DNA from: Sipunculus nudus
Taxonomy: Eukaryota; Annelida; Sipuncula; Golfingiida; Sipunculidae
Length of the DNA: 64,000 bases
Reading direction: 5' to 3'
NCBI GenBank assembly: GCA_026874595.1
Contig: CM049314.1
Coordinates: 53,055,812-53,119,811, forward strand
The position numbers and the translations under genes are program-made. The notes below the pieces were generated by a model. It was not told where the DNA came from and made no database searches. It saw nothing but the letters and a program-made list of their open reading frames with translations. Shown in pieces: positions 11,523-22,129 of this stretch; the first letter of the stretch is position 1; every line of letters starts with the position of its first letter.

Positions 11523-11740
11523 CGTGCTTGCTATTTTCTGTTGTGTCACTTTTTAGTCAAGTTTAGGGCTGGCTGTGACTTTAGGCCGAATCAGCATAAC
11601 TAGTTTATAAACATCGTCAGGAACAAGATTAACTGTCACATCAGTGCAAGTGGTTGACAATAATGATGAGTGCAACTGGCAGAATCTACGTTATTGACAT
11701 TAACCGTAGATACTGTGCCAAAATTCCAAAATAGTCCAGC

Positions 11741-12010
11741 TGTTAAGAGAAGAATTGTGCAAAAAATGAAAGAAGCATGAAACTTGGCATAACAGTTGTC
11801 CATACCATACTCATTATTTTCAGATATAGGGCCAAGCGGGATTCACTCTATCTTGGTCAAAATCCAAGATGGCGGCCAAGATGGCCGCCGGATTATAAAA
11901 TATCAATATATCCGGTTGTATTTGTCCTAGAAAGCATTGCAAGTGAACTATTTCTATGTTTTCGGGGTCATGAAATTAATTTATAAGGGTTTCAAGTATG
12001 TATTATGGCT
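11741..12010 (+). mobile_element. AAGATGGCGGC-repeat unit, left inverted copy
   Basis: Begins CAGCTGTTAAG then AATTGTGCAAAAAATGAAAG, and contains CCAAGATGGCGGCCAAGATG (11864-) and GGCCGCCGGATTATAAAAT. The same sequence lies in opposite orientation at 15186-15540, so the two face each other across 3.2 kb and sit exactly where the LINE is interrupted. They could be long terminal inverted repeats of one non-autonomous DNA element or two separate insertions. The apparent ORF across it is not conserved. Confidence 0.65.
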
Positions 12011-12514
12011 CTATGGCTGAATTCTGGTTTGTTGATTTTGAAATTATGCTAAATTTGCCTTTGTCTAGCACATCGAACAGCAAACATTATTTGCTGAGTT
12101 CTGCTGAGCAGTTGCATACTTTGTGGTTGTTCTCAAATGAAAGTGTTATTTCCTGAGCTAGATTTGTGTGTTTTGTCATGCATTTTCATGATTGAATTGT
12201 GGAACAGTTTCTATTGCAATTTTAATGTCCCTTTATTTGCATGCTGATAAATGTAATTGCTTTGAAGAGGTGATGGCGCAAGAAACTTCTGTGTCAAAAT
12301 CTAAAATAAAATTAAGAACTTGATATGTCCATAAACAATAATCATTAGGATATTTGAAACCAACATACATGTAATTAGATTCTGCGATCAACGTAACTTT
12401 CATGCAAATTTTTTTAGTGAAATTGGGAAATATCACATGCATTAATAAAACTGTGCTGACATTTGAAATATATATTATTTTTTATTTTTTTAAGCCCTAT
12501 ATCTGTTTCAATGT
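12011..12514. other. interior of LINE-splitting insertion, unassigned
   Basis: AT-rich; no gene or family recognised. Confidence 0.4.
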
Positions 12515-12725
12515 AATGATGTGGACAGTCAAGGGGTGAGACGCTCGTCTATCTCAAAAACCCCTGATTTGATCAACATCATTCCTATCAGAGTGAGTTG
12601 TGGTCCTTCCAAGGGCGGTTGTTTTCTCCGTGTTCTCCGATTTCCACCAACCCTATATACTACCGAACGCAACAATTCGAGCCATGGAGAGGGGCTTGTT
12701 ATAGTTGTTATAACTAATTGTACAT
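12515..12725 (+). mobile_element. SINE-like fragment (conserved central domain type)
   Basis: Contains GATCAACATCATTCC and the core GGTTGTTTTCTCCGTGTTCT then CCGATTTCCACCAACC, which resembles the deeply conserved 'Nin' central domain of metazoan SINEs (GGTTTTCYCCGGG..CTCCGGTTTCC). A related lead-in (GTGGGATCAACATTTCTG) follows the B box at 17315. The assignment is from memory of the family pattern. Confidence 0.45.
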
Positions 12726-14587
12726 TCCATATAAAATATATATACAAATAAAATAAACATTCCATATAAAATAACGTTTAGCTTGCTTATAATGCGTGCG
12801 TGGCAGAATAAAGACATATATAAGAAGCTCACACCTGTCAGATTCTATATGCCTACTGCGTACGTATTGAAATTTTGCTAGAAGTGTCTTATTCATTAGC
12901 ACTTACAATGTTTAAATCCTGTAAAATTTGTTTTTTTTTATACTGCATATTCAAATGAAAGTGTCATTTGCTGAGCTTTGTTTTATTATATTAATTTTTC
13001 TGATTTCTTCTGTTTTATTTCTCTAGAGGCGATGGATGAAAGAAATATAGCTATTATGTCCGGTATCAAATTTGGTAAATTTGACGATCAACTTCACATT
13101 CATGTAAACCTTTGTTAATGAAGTTTGGAAATATCAGATTGTAGTGCTGAAATTTAAAATACATGTACTGGTTACATGTATTTGAACACCATGCATGTTT
13201 CCACGGAAAATCGTATCCATAAATTATTTAGACTACATGCATTTATAACAGGATACGCACATATGTAGAAGCTCACACCTGTTTGCTGTATAGATTCTTT
13301 GCTTCTTTTGCCATAAGGTGATGGCTTTCACACTGTATGCTGGCATGAAGACAGAATCAGCACAAATTTAGAGGAGCATAACATGTTGCTGTTTACTTCC
13401 TTTGTGCTATGGTGATGAATGCATGATATAATCAACATACATGTAGATACCTTTGCAGATTGCTAATATTGTAATGTTATGATGATGCTCGTACAAAATA
13501 ATTAACATGTATAAGTAAATTATCACTACGTTTTCCCGTTGTTGCTATTTTCGTGATAAAAAACTTTTTCGAATTTAACGACTTGGTATTCACTTTGCAT
13601 GATGTGTCGGTATCAACAAAATGCTAACGGTATGGATACTTGTCGATTTATGTAGTTCATACATGTATTATCAGAATATTCACCACATGTATCAAACTTC
13701 AGGGGTCAGTGCTGTCAGTGTTCAAGCCAGCTGACCGTTGAAGTTTCAGGGATGTATGATGAGGGAATGAAAGAGCAAGATAGAATTTCGAATTCACAAC
13801 ACAAGGTTGAAAAATATAATAAACCCTTAGGTTCCAGACATACATTTTGTCTTCATCACCTAGATTGTATCAAAATTCAGTACAAAGTTTGATTTGAGTT
13901 TTCATTGACTTGATTGGTGAATGTAACGGTTCTGTGCTTGAAGCTGCTGTGCTATGGCGGTCAATTAATTTTTTACTTTCTGTCAGCTTTATGGCCAAAT
14001 GCAGAATGTTTGGGAAACTTTATTTCATATCACATGCTTCATCAAGTGAACATACATCAATGAGAATAGACTAATTCTGAATATTATTCCTGAATATTAT
14101 TACTGCTGAACAGAAAAGTTCATTACATAACATTTTGTAATATTGACATCATCCTTTTTCACTTATGCCTGAATATTTTCTTTTAGATCTAACAGGACAA
14201 CAGTGTTTTCTTCTGGTAAATCACAAACAATTCCAATTTACTAACCATAGGTTGTGTTTATCTTAGGTGCAAGGCTCAGTGCGATCTACAATTTTGCATC
14301 ATGTGCACAAGGGGTAAATTTTTTTTTTTTTTTTTTTCAAATAAATGTAGTAAATATTTTTTTGTAATTATATTTATAAATACATGTAAGTAATATAAAA
14401 TGTGTGCATTATGTAAGCAAATGAAGTATTTTAAGCAGTAACGGTAAATGCAAATGCAATGTCAGCTAATTGGTAAGGATAATCTTACCATATCACCAAA
14501 GTAGCAGGTAAATTACAAACTGCACAAGTATCTGCAAATTTGCTGATTCCGCATGCACAATCACCACATTACAAATATAGCACATCA
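12726..14587. other. interior of LINE-splitting insertion, no gene seen
   Basis: About 1.9 kb of AT-rich sequence with no long frames, no clear tandem structure and a T run near 14320. No homologous stretch elsewhere in the window was noticed. Confidence 0.4.
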
Positions 14588-14790
14588 AGGGGTAGGACGT
14601 CGCCTAGTGGTTACAACTTTGGACATCGGAGTTGTAGGTCCCCACTTCGAACCCCGTTCAGTAGTGATGGTTAGAATCAAAAGTCAAGGAGAACCACTAC
14701 AACCCACTCCCATAGCAACACCTATTATAGAACCTTCGTCGCCAGTGGAGAGAGCCGAGCGTTTTTTACATTGAGAGGGACACAGTGATC
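14588..14790 (+). mobile_element. tRNA-derived SINE
   Basis: An internal pol III promoter is visible: A-box-like CGTCGCCTAGTGGTTAC (14599-14615) and B-box-like CACTTCGAACCCC (14643-14655), at tRNA-like spacing. It is preceded by GGGGTAGGA and followed by a non-tRNA body. It lies inside the block that separates the two LINE ORFs. No folded mature tRNA is formed, so it is a SINE rather than a tRNA gene. Confidence 0.72.
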
Positions 14791-14869
14791 AAACATTTGA
14801 AATAATCATATGTATTAAATTTCAGCGAAGGATTCAACAAATAAGTTTGGCCGTTCCATGTGCCTGAAA

Positions 14870-15540
14870 AAGGTAATTAAGCACAATTATAATACCAAAT
14901 AAAACCAGATTTCATACACAGAGTCATTATACTAATTTGAAACCCATATAAATGAATTTCTCGACCCCATAAACATAGAAAAAGTGCACTTGCAATACAT
15001 TCTAGGACAAATAACACCGAATATATTGTCATTTCATAATCCGGCGGCCATCTTGTCCGCCATCTTGGATATTGACCAAAATATTCTGAATTCCGCTTAG
15101 CCTCATATCTGAAAATACTGAGATTGGTCTTGACTACTATTATTCCAAGTTTCATTCTTCTTTTATCTTTTACACCATTCTTTTATATATGCAGCTTAAC
15201 CGCTGACCTAATGGGAATTTTACCGAACTCTTGTTATAAAAACAAAAAATGAGTACTTGGAGAGGTTTTGAACCCCAAAATTGAATTTCTTGGCCCAAAA
15301 AACCTAAAAATAGAGTACTTGCAATGCTTTCTAGCGATATTATAACTCGAGTTATTGATATTTTTTTATCCGGCGGCCATCTTGGCCGCCATCTTGGATT
15401 TTGGCCAAGATAATTTATTTTCAGCTTGGCCCTATATCTGAAATTCACCATTGAGCTCCAAAGAACAGTTTTGGAAACTTTCATGCTTCTTTCATTTTTT
15501 TGCACAATTCCTCCAAATATGGGGGGCTTAACCGCTGAAC
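14870..15540 (-). mobile_element. AAGATGGCGGC-repeat, two tandem units (right inverted copies)
   Basis: Two head-to-tail units on the minus strand, breaking near 15185. Each starts TCAGCGGTTAAG, has RTGAAAGAAG/GAAACTT, then the CCAAGATGGCGGCCAAGATG core (rc at 15371-15396; a G-to-T-damaged version at 15043-15067), and ends with TTGCAAGTRCWCTW. They are inverted relative to 11741-12010. AAGATGGCGGC equals the extended YY1 recognition motif. Confidence 0.68.
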
Positions 15541-15544
15541 TAAA

Positions 15545-16852
15545 AGAATGAACTAAGATTATGTGGACTGTTTTTAGATTTATGTCCAGCCTGGTCACAG
15601 TTGTAACATATAATCGGGGCACCAAGCCAATATGAAGTTTCAAAATGTCTTTTCTCTCCACAAAACTTGCAGCAACGTCTATCTACAGGAGTTAAAGGTG
15701 CACGTTGATTCTAGTTTGTGATGACACGAAAGGCTGGTGGTCTGCGCTCCTGGTACCAAGCGAAGTTTGGTCGTCGCAAGAGTCGACGGCTTGACGAGGT
15801 ATCCATATGGGTTTAGATGAGTTGGCGGGGGTCGAGTGTCATGCGACTTTATTACATCAGAATAAGATGGCGTGAACCTCGGGGCTACAGTACGTTGCTG
15901 ATAACGTGTAAGGGAGTGCAGATCAAGATTCTGTAATAGTCGTTCTGTTCCACGTCGAGATAGATGGAGACCATCACAAAGACGAGCGAATCATCAACTG
16001 ACCGTTCTTTGAGAAGAAAAAATCATTATCTACATTATCTGTCTTTAAAGGAATTCGCTTTCATTTGTATCAGCCTGTCCAGGGTTTTTTGTAGGCCAGC
16101 ACCGCTTTTAGAGTTTATGCTCTTTGAGGGTGTAGTAGCCACCACGTCCCTCAAGAGGAAATCGCCCATCAAGAGATGTCGAGTTGCTGGAGTGCTGGTG
16201 GTTTCACTCAGGTCAGGAAAGTTGGTATGTGCAGCCTCAGCTGGAGGTGTTATGTGGCCGATGGTAACTTGAGACTTTAGTGCTTTTATTTCATCAGCCC
16301 CTGCCTGTTAGTCTAGAGTTTTAATCCTTAACTTCTCAACCAAACCCATGTTTGTCTTACTGAGAATTTGGATTGATTTGCTCATCTCAGTAGCTGTGTT
16401 GGATTGTTCAATGAGCAGGTCCTCAATTTTTGTAATGCGAGCGTATAACCGTGTGACAGTGTTTGGAAGTTCTCGACCGGAAATACAGTTTCATACGGTA
16501 GGTATATCCAGTAGTTTGTAAGGCCCAAGCAATGTTCGTGGAACCACGACATGCAAAGACAACAGCGAAGCATATTTTCTTTATCAGAGCCGCTCAGTGT
16601 ACAGTCAGGGGTACACCAGGCATTTTCGATGTTGATGGTGGGGTTGACATTGGGAATTTCTGTGAAACACTTTTCTAGTTAGACTACCATGTCGCTCGGT
16701 TGAGAAGATATTTGCGATGTATGATTAAGAATGGTGTCGTCAGTACACTCCAATTGACTTGAAAATTCTGCAGGTGAGAGATCACGGAGGGTACATTGAT
16801 CAAGGTGGGGTAACGAAGATAGCAGTTTAGTGAACAGAGCGGCCTGAGACAT
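15545..16852 (-). pseudogene. LINE ORF1: PHD finger + SGNH esterase + zinc knuckles, decayed
   Basis: The ATG (16852) opens MSQAALFTKLLSSLPHLDQ; an in-frame TAA at 16681-16679 breaks it. Next is a PHD-type zinc finger, WCTPDC...LRCCLCMSWFHEHCLGL (about 16530-16630; C-x3-C...C-x2-C..H-x2-C pattern). Then comes an SGNH esterase relic with MGDFLLRDV (near 16160, usual GDS changed to GDF) and DGLHLSRRGTERLL (about 15935-15970). Last are two CCHC-like knuckles, CKFCGEKRH and CYNCDQAGH (about 15600-15680), each lacking the last cysteine. PHD plus esterase is a known CR1-type ORF1 layout. ORF1 proteins bind the element RNA. Same strand as ORF2 at 8595-11522, so likely one original element. Confidence 0.75.
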
Positions 16853-17290
16853 TGATTGCTTACCCCTTATATTTTTTCATTTATCTTGAATTGTAATGTT
16901 GATCCCATTGCACAGAAACCAACATTCCTACCAAATTAACACTTCGAGTATATCTTGATGGTTTGCTTTCATATTGATGAATAGTTCCTCGTAAAATGCA
17001 TTTTTGGAAAAGGATGTGAACGAGTTAACTGGGTGGTCTCTGCTTTCAGTGCAGTTTCAAGGTTAGATTTGTGTTTCTGTAGTCTGAATGACATTTTGCA
17101 ACTCTACAGTTCTACTCCCACGTTACGGTTGCCTTTCACTACATGATGACCCCCGCATGCTGAATTTTGAAGTGTTGGATTTTGCGGTGTCCGCATGCTG
17201 ATGCCGCATGTATTAATATTTATATTAGTTTAGTGCCCTTGTGAAGGAGCTGGAGTTGATCGAGCGTGAAAGACATCATGATTTGTTATA
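16853..17290. other. LINE 5' UTR or flank, unassigned
   Basis: Upstream of LINE ORF1 on its strand; may hold its 5' UTR. No other feature recognised. Confidence 0.4.
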
Positions 17291-17400
17291 TTTCCAGCTC
17301 TGTCCGCTGGTGACCCGGGTTCGATCCCCCGTGTAGCTGTGAGAGTAGGTTGAGTGGGATCAACATTTCTGTCTCCTGATAACAACATCATATAACATGT
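17290..17400 (+). mobile_element. SINE fragment with perfect B box
   Basis: GTGACCCGGGTTCGATCCCC (17312-17331) holds a canonical pol III B box (GGTTCGATCC), followed by GTGGGATCAACATTTCTG and GTCTCCTGATAACAAC. A good A box is missing, so the 5' part is truncated or mutated. Confidence 0.6.
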
Positions 17401-17689
17401 ACATACATCTGTTGTAGTTAATATACTAAAATACTGCTACATGTCCATACAATCAACAGAAAGTTTCTACTAATGTTTTAACTGCATTCATGCTCTCACA
17501 CGCAGGTTACGTATAACAGACATTTTAAGTACTGTTTAATTACAAGACGGAGATGAAATTACTCTTATTTACTCTCATGAACTAACATATTGTCATGAAA
17601 ACCGCAATGAATAGGTTAATCATGGACTTGTCTTTGTGAGATTTGATAAGGATCTAGTTTGTTGACAAAACAATATATGACAACTAACT

Positions 17690-17935
17690 AGACCCTTATT
17701 AAATGTTAACAACACAAGTCGGCCTTGGTATGGCATAGTTGACATGCAGTTGCAATTCTTGGTAACTCATCAAAATCATAAATGATCTCTCGGGCAAAAA
17801 CTGCGCACCAACCTCATCAAGAAACGTTTCTAGAAAAGCATCGATCTTATGCGCATGCGCAATCTCTAAAAATAACTTCAGCCTTCTACGGCTCTCGGCC
17901 AACCCCGACCGAAGGCGCCATTTGCTGACAAGAAT
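17690..17935 (-). other. candidate exon or CpG-containing promoter patch
   Basis: Richer in CG than its surroundings. On the minus strand an acceptor-like TATTCTTGTCAG precedes an open frame: KWRLRSGLAESRRRLK, LFLEIAHAHKIDAFLETFLDE, then VGAQFLPERSF, ending at a stop near 17699. It contains TGCGCATGCGCA (about 17850-17861), a perfect NRF-1 motif. It could be a terminal exon of an unknown gene or a promoter. I do not recognise the protein. Confidence 0.3.
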
Positions 17936-17959
17936 ATTAACTACATTGTATTTGGCCCA

Positions 17960-18391
17960 ATAGTTGGAATTATTTTTTAATGAATAGTTAAACTCTCATA
18001 TCATTTGTGCAAGTGCTACTCCTGGGCATAGGTAACATGTAATTATTGAATAAAAGTTAACCCCTTTTTAAAAAAGCATGATAATTAACATGACTTATAG
18101 TGGACATATTTTTTCAAATACATCTGCTGCAATGAAGAAAAAATTATTAGGCCAAGTCAAAACCTGTGTGACAAAAGCACTCCTTACCAAATGTAAATAA
18201 TATAAATGACATATTAAGCCCTCTTCCCTCTCCATGAATTTTATCAAAATCTTTACATAACTTGAGTTAAACGCCATCATCCTCATAAATCAGCTTACAA
18301 TACCACACAAAACCAACATTTTTCTCCCCTTCTTCCAAATCATTTTTATGATCATAAATAACAGCTGAGCGCCGTGACCCATTGGTCCCTT
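17960..18391 (-). mobile_element. shared-head element fragment (minus orientation)
   Basis: The head reads outward at 18362-18391 (rc: GGGACCAATGGGTCACGGC, then GCTCAGCTG). The body matches 63342-63755 in inverse orientation, for example TTTGACTTGGCC, AGTCATGTTAATTATCATG and the block near 17960-18050. No tail hairpin was found, so it is truncated at about 17960. Confidence 0.65.
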
Positions 18392-18770
18392 GTTATTGAT
18401 ACCCGTTAAGTCATGATTTTTTTATAATTATTCTATTCTTAACATTATAGTCGTCATAGTAGCATGTACATGCTAGTGTTTTCAAGATTTTCTGTCTAGC
18501 TCTAAATATATATAAAGCTAGTGGGAAACAAATACAATATAAAAATGATTATATTCCAGTTAGCACTATCTTAAATGAAATATTTGCAGAATGCGTCCAT
18601 TTGGGATTTGATCTGCTTCTTGACAATAAGAGAGAAATAAAAAAGTTATATCACTGCAATGGAAGGTGTTAACAACTTAATATTGTTTAAGAAACTGCTG
18701 TCAAATTTTCAATTCATGACAACACAGAGAACAAACTGACATTTATTGCAAAACAGAATGTAGCCGTGTC
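18392..18770. other. AT-rich spacer
   Basis: No gene or repeat boundary recognised. Confidence 0.4.
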
Positions 18771-18778
18771 ATAGTCGC

Positions 18779-18794
18779 CAGCGCCCCCTGGTGG
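18779..18794 (-). promoter_or_regulatory. canonical CTCF-like binding site
   Basis: The minus strand reads GGCCACCAGGGGGCGCTGGC, an essentially perfect match to the bilaterian CTCF core CCASYAGRKGGCRS. It stands in AT-rich sequence with no array around it. CTCF sites organise chromatin loops. Occupancy cannot be inferred from sequence. Confidence 0.6.
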
Positions 18795-18799
18795 CCACA

Positions 18800-19195
18800 G
18801 TCGTATAACACATTATAGGGTTCTTATGTGGTCCATGCATGATAAAATGAAGTTTTAAGTCTGTGCATTCAGACATCTCAGAGAAGAGTGATAGACAAAC
18901 TCACAAACCCACAGATAGCACGATCAGACTGTACAGTGCAAACAACAGGTTACAAATCCAGTGAAATCAGTCCTATGTAGTAAATTATCTACATTTTTGA
19001 TTCATTACACGTTAACACTTTGCAAAACTAAATTTTCATTTGCAATCAACAACAAAAAAATGATATTATGGACATCTTTATTTAAACAATGAAGGTAATG
19101 TATATCTTAAATAACAAGGTTTTGTGTCAAATTTGGGATTTGGCATATAACTTGAACAGGAGTATTGTTTATGGTCTTGAAGGGTAACCTTTTAC
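18800..19195. other. AT-rich spacer
   Basis: Nothing recognised. Confidence 0.4.
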
Positions 19196-19199
19196 TGTT

Positions 19200-19965
19200 G
19201 CAATAAAACTAATGTCCCCATTGAAAAGGTGCAAGGACGTGTGTGTATGTGTGTGTGTGGGAGGGGGGGGGGATATGGTGGGAGTTGCAACACCTCTGTA
19301 TATACGTACAGGATAAGAAATTTAATGCAACAGTGCTTACAAAGGAAAAATATATATTCATTTATTATTATTAACTATTTACAAAAGAGGCAGAGATGGA
19401 AGAACAAAGCCACTTTATTTCCCATTCTACCTAGGCTGGAAAATAATGAACTAATGTTTGCATTTGATTCTCATTTTTTATTATATAAAAAAATTTTAGA
19501 TGTAACATTGTTATACATTTGCACTACAACATTTATATATCTGAATACATAAGTTGATTCACATTTCTATATTGCAACAAAATTCATCCCTAAATTGTTC
19601 AGATATCTTACATTATATACACAAGTGCAGTTATTTTTTTAAACACAAAAAAATATATTTGATAAATTTGCAAAGCAATAAATATCTGAAAATAGCACTT
19701 GATTTAGAATAAATAATTCTAAATTGCACCTTTATTTATCCATAATTCAGCTTATATATTATCAAATAATGCATACTGATGGGTTTAATTATATTTTAAT
19801 TCTGTTAAATTATTTAACAAGGAAATTTATTAAAAAAAAAAATGTTACATTACCACAACATGGCAACTTCTGGATATGCATGAATTACTATTTCCAGAAA
19901 TGTTTTGTACATTGGAGTGGATACAGCTTTACAATTAAGGTAATATAATTCAAACAATAACAACA
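19200..19965 (+). mobile_element. 'C-block' repeat after a G run
   Basis: GTGTGT and a G run, then GGGAGTTGCAACACCTCTGT, TACGTACAGGATAAG and GAGGCAGAGATGGAAGAAC. It then continues through CATACTGATGGGTTTAATTA and TTGGAGTGGATACAGC. The same ordered blocks are at 5995-6150, 33700-33920, 57050-57480, 60225-60450 and 61500-61860, where they are parts of shared-head elements. Here no head is visible. Confidence 0.6.
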
Positions 19966-19969
19966 AGAA

Positions 19970-20600
19970 TGGCTTGTTTTCGCCTTTGAAAAAACCGATG
20001 TCTCCTCCATTGCGTATAGGTTGTATCAATAAAGACATGCTGAGAAATGTGAAGCTGCCAGCAGTTCCGATGTTATGGGGTCCCTATAAATTTTTACATT
20101 TCGGCAGATTTGACCCTGAAGATGAAGGCCAAGGTCACCAGTTTTGGAACTCGTCCGGGCTTTTGGTAGGAACAATAAGTGTTTAAAATTTTGTAGGAAT
20201 ATATGCAGCCCTTCAAAAGTTCTCACATTCACAAAACATAACTATAATTCGGCTGATTTGATCTTGAAGGTTCTGGTCAAGATCACCGGTTTTCGAACTT
20301 AGTAAAAAACCTGGTAGGAACAATTTGTGTACCAAATTTTAGGACCAAAGGTGAAGCGGTTCAAAACGTATGAGGTTCCCAAAAATTTTACAATTCGGCA
20401 GGTTTGACCTTGAAGATGAAGGTCAAGGTCACCGGTTTTGGAACTCGTCCGAGATGGTGGTAAGAACCATCAGTGTACTGAATTTGGAGGAAAATATGCA
20501 GCCCTACAAAAGTTAAAGCGTAACAAGATATCCTGCAGACGAGTGACGGCACTGAAAACAAAATGTCTCCCCTGGAGAGGGGAAGAGACATTATTATTGC
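19970..20600 (+). mobile_element. pearl-like element with ~150-bp tandem core and 3' hairpin
   Basis: Three units start near 20098, 20249 and 20394 with TTCGGCAGRTTTGACC, carrying GAAGGTCAAGGTCACC. The 3' end folds AATGTCTC (20559-20566) against GAGACATT (20584-20591) with extra CCC/GGG pairing inside. A related GATGTCTCC lies near the left end (about 19997). TCAAGGTCA in the units equals the monomeric ERR/NR5A nuclear-receptor site. No coding capacity. Confidence 0.65.
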
Positions 20601-21060
20601 AATACACCGGGGGGGGGGGGGATGAGATGAGAATTACTGTTCACCTGTTACAGCAGGGGTGCTCTCCCAGTGGTACATTACAAATCAGGTATAAGCAGGC
20701 ACAACTACATTGAGAAGAAGTTGGCTGCCTGGATAGAGCCTCAGAAAATAAAATCAATAACTAGCCTTATTTTTTAGCTTTTATTTTCAAATTTCAGAAT
20801 ATTAAGGATTTTATCCTTATGTGTACATGTTGTGAATATAAAATCAAATATGCTTATAGGAAAAAAAAATTGCCATAGTCAACGTTGGGGAAAATCAAAG
20901 GTACCAGTATTGATTTTATATTTGTGCTATAATAACTTAAGAAAAATACAAGATTCTGATCTAATTTCAGGTATACAATTACATTTTGATTAAATAAGGT
21001 TATATCCTTGGAAAATATTCTCTTGCTTTACCAATTACTGTGTTGAGTAAATATATTTCA
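20601..21060 (+). mobile_element. A-block fragment following a G run
   Basis: G run (20609-20621), GAGATGAGAATTACTGTTCACC and the A-block opening (TTATTTTCAAATTTCAGA, GCCATAGTCAACGTTGGG, GGTATACAATTAC), stopping before the tail hairpin. Same module order as at 33976-34400 and 61905-62330. Confidence 0.6.
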
Positions 21061-21210
21061 TGAATTTTTCAAAGCGCATAATGTGTAAGGCCCTAACTTT
21101 GATAAACTAAAATACGGGTATCCGCCAAAATCAGGGTAGGACGGGTTAAGTGAGGCATGGATTGATAGGCAAGAGGAAATAGAATTACATGTGTTACATA
21201 TTAGAATGGA
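21061..21210. other. short spacer
   Basis: Transition between A-block fragment and the 279-bp array. Confidence 0.4.
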
Positions 21211-22115
21211 TGTCTGCCATGTAAACATGATTGTAGGTGGCGCCACCTGCTATTTGAACGAGAATCGATCCAAGATGTATACACATGCAAAATTTCAGGT
21301 TGAAACGTCAAACCACTGCAGAGATATGAGTGATTTTATCCCACATCAGACAAACAGATGGACGCTGTGCAAAAATGGCTGCAGGTGGCGCCACCATCTT
21401 TGTGTATATTATAAAGCTATCCAAGGGCTACATTTGTGTAATTTTTTTTTCCTGATTGGTCAAACGAGTCCGGAGATATAAGCATTCATGTCTGCAGCGT
21501 GAACGTGAATGAAGCTGGCGCCACCTGCCATAAAATCAAGAAAGCTATCAAGGATGTATACGCATGCCGAATTACAGGTAATTTGGTCAAACCACTGCAG
21601 AGATACGAGTGATTTTAACCCAAGGCAGACAAACAGATGGACGCTGTGCAAAAATGGCTGCAGGTGGCGCCACCACTTTTGTGTATGTTATAAAGCTAAC
21701 CAAGGGCTACATTTGTGTCATTTTTTTTTCCTGATTGGTTGAACGATTCCGGAGATATAACCATGGATGTCTACAGCGTGAACGTGAATGTAGTTGGCGC
21801 CACCTGTCATAAAATCAAGAAAGCTATGTGGGATGTATACGCATGCCGAATTTCAAGTAATTTGGTCAAACCACTGCAGAGATATGAGTGATTTTATCCC
21901 AAGGAAGACAAACAGATGGGCGCTGTGCGAAAATGGATGCAGGTGGCGCCACCATTTTTGTGTATGTTATAAAGCTAACTTAAGGGCTACATTTGTGTAA
22001 ACATTTTTTTCCTGATTGGTCGAACGGTTCCCGAGATATAAGCTTGGATGTCTGCAGCGTGAACGTGAATATAGGTGGCGCCACCTGCCATAAAATCAAG
22101 AAAGCTATGTGCTTG
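21211..22115 (+). repeat. 279-bp tandem array with two GGTGGCGCCACC palindromes per unit
   Basis: The words GTCTRCAGCGTGAACGTGAAT recur at about 21490, 21770 and 22047 (spacing 280 and 277), with a diverged first copy at 21211. Palindromes occur at 21237, 21388, 21520 (variant), 21665, 21796 (variant), 21942 and 22075. Units share ACAAACAGATGGACGCTGTG and TTCCTGATTGGTYRAACG. Related reversed units are at 54240-54620. The open frames on both strands follow the repeat and are not conserved as protein. Confidence 0.85.
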
Positions 22116-22129
22116 TTGCTTTGAGTGGC

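Larger units (their letters stand above)
8251..11740 (-). mobile_element. CR1/jockey-like LINE, 3' half (ORF2 and 3' UTR)
   Basis: A minus-strand non-LTR retrotransposon with endonuclease then reverse transcriptase. Its 3' UTR ends in an (AAT)n tract, rc of 8256-8275, typical of tails in this group. The 3' UTR includes a 59-bp direct repeat at 8420-8537. Its upstream end breaks at about 11740, where an inverted repeat begins; a matching ORF1 lies at 15545-16852 in the same orientation. The coding regions are frameshifted, so it is inactive. Confidence 0.82.

Noticed and set aside
14588-14660. Possible tRNA gene
   Set aside because: A- and B-box-like sequences are present but no cloverleaf, anticodon arm or acceptor stem can be drawn; fits a SINE.
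11777-15661. Similar peptides (NPRWRPRWPPDYK) on opposite strands
   Set aside because: Explained by the inverted AAGATGGCGGC repeat; no conserved start or reading frame and strong DNA-level conservation.
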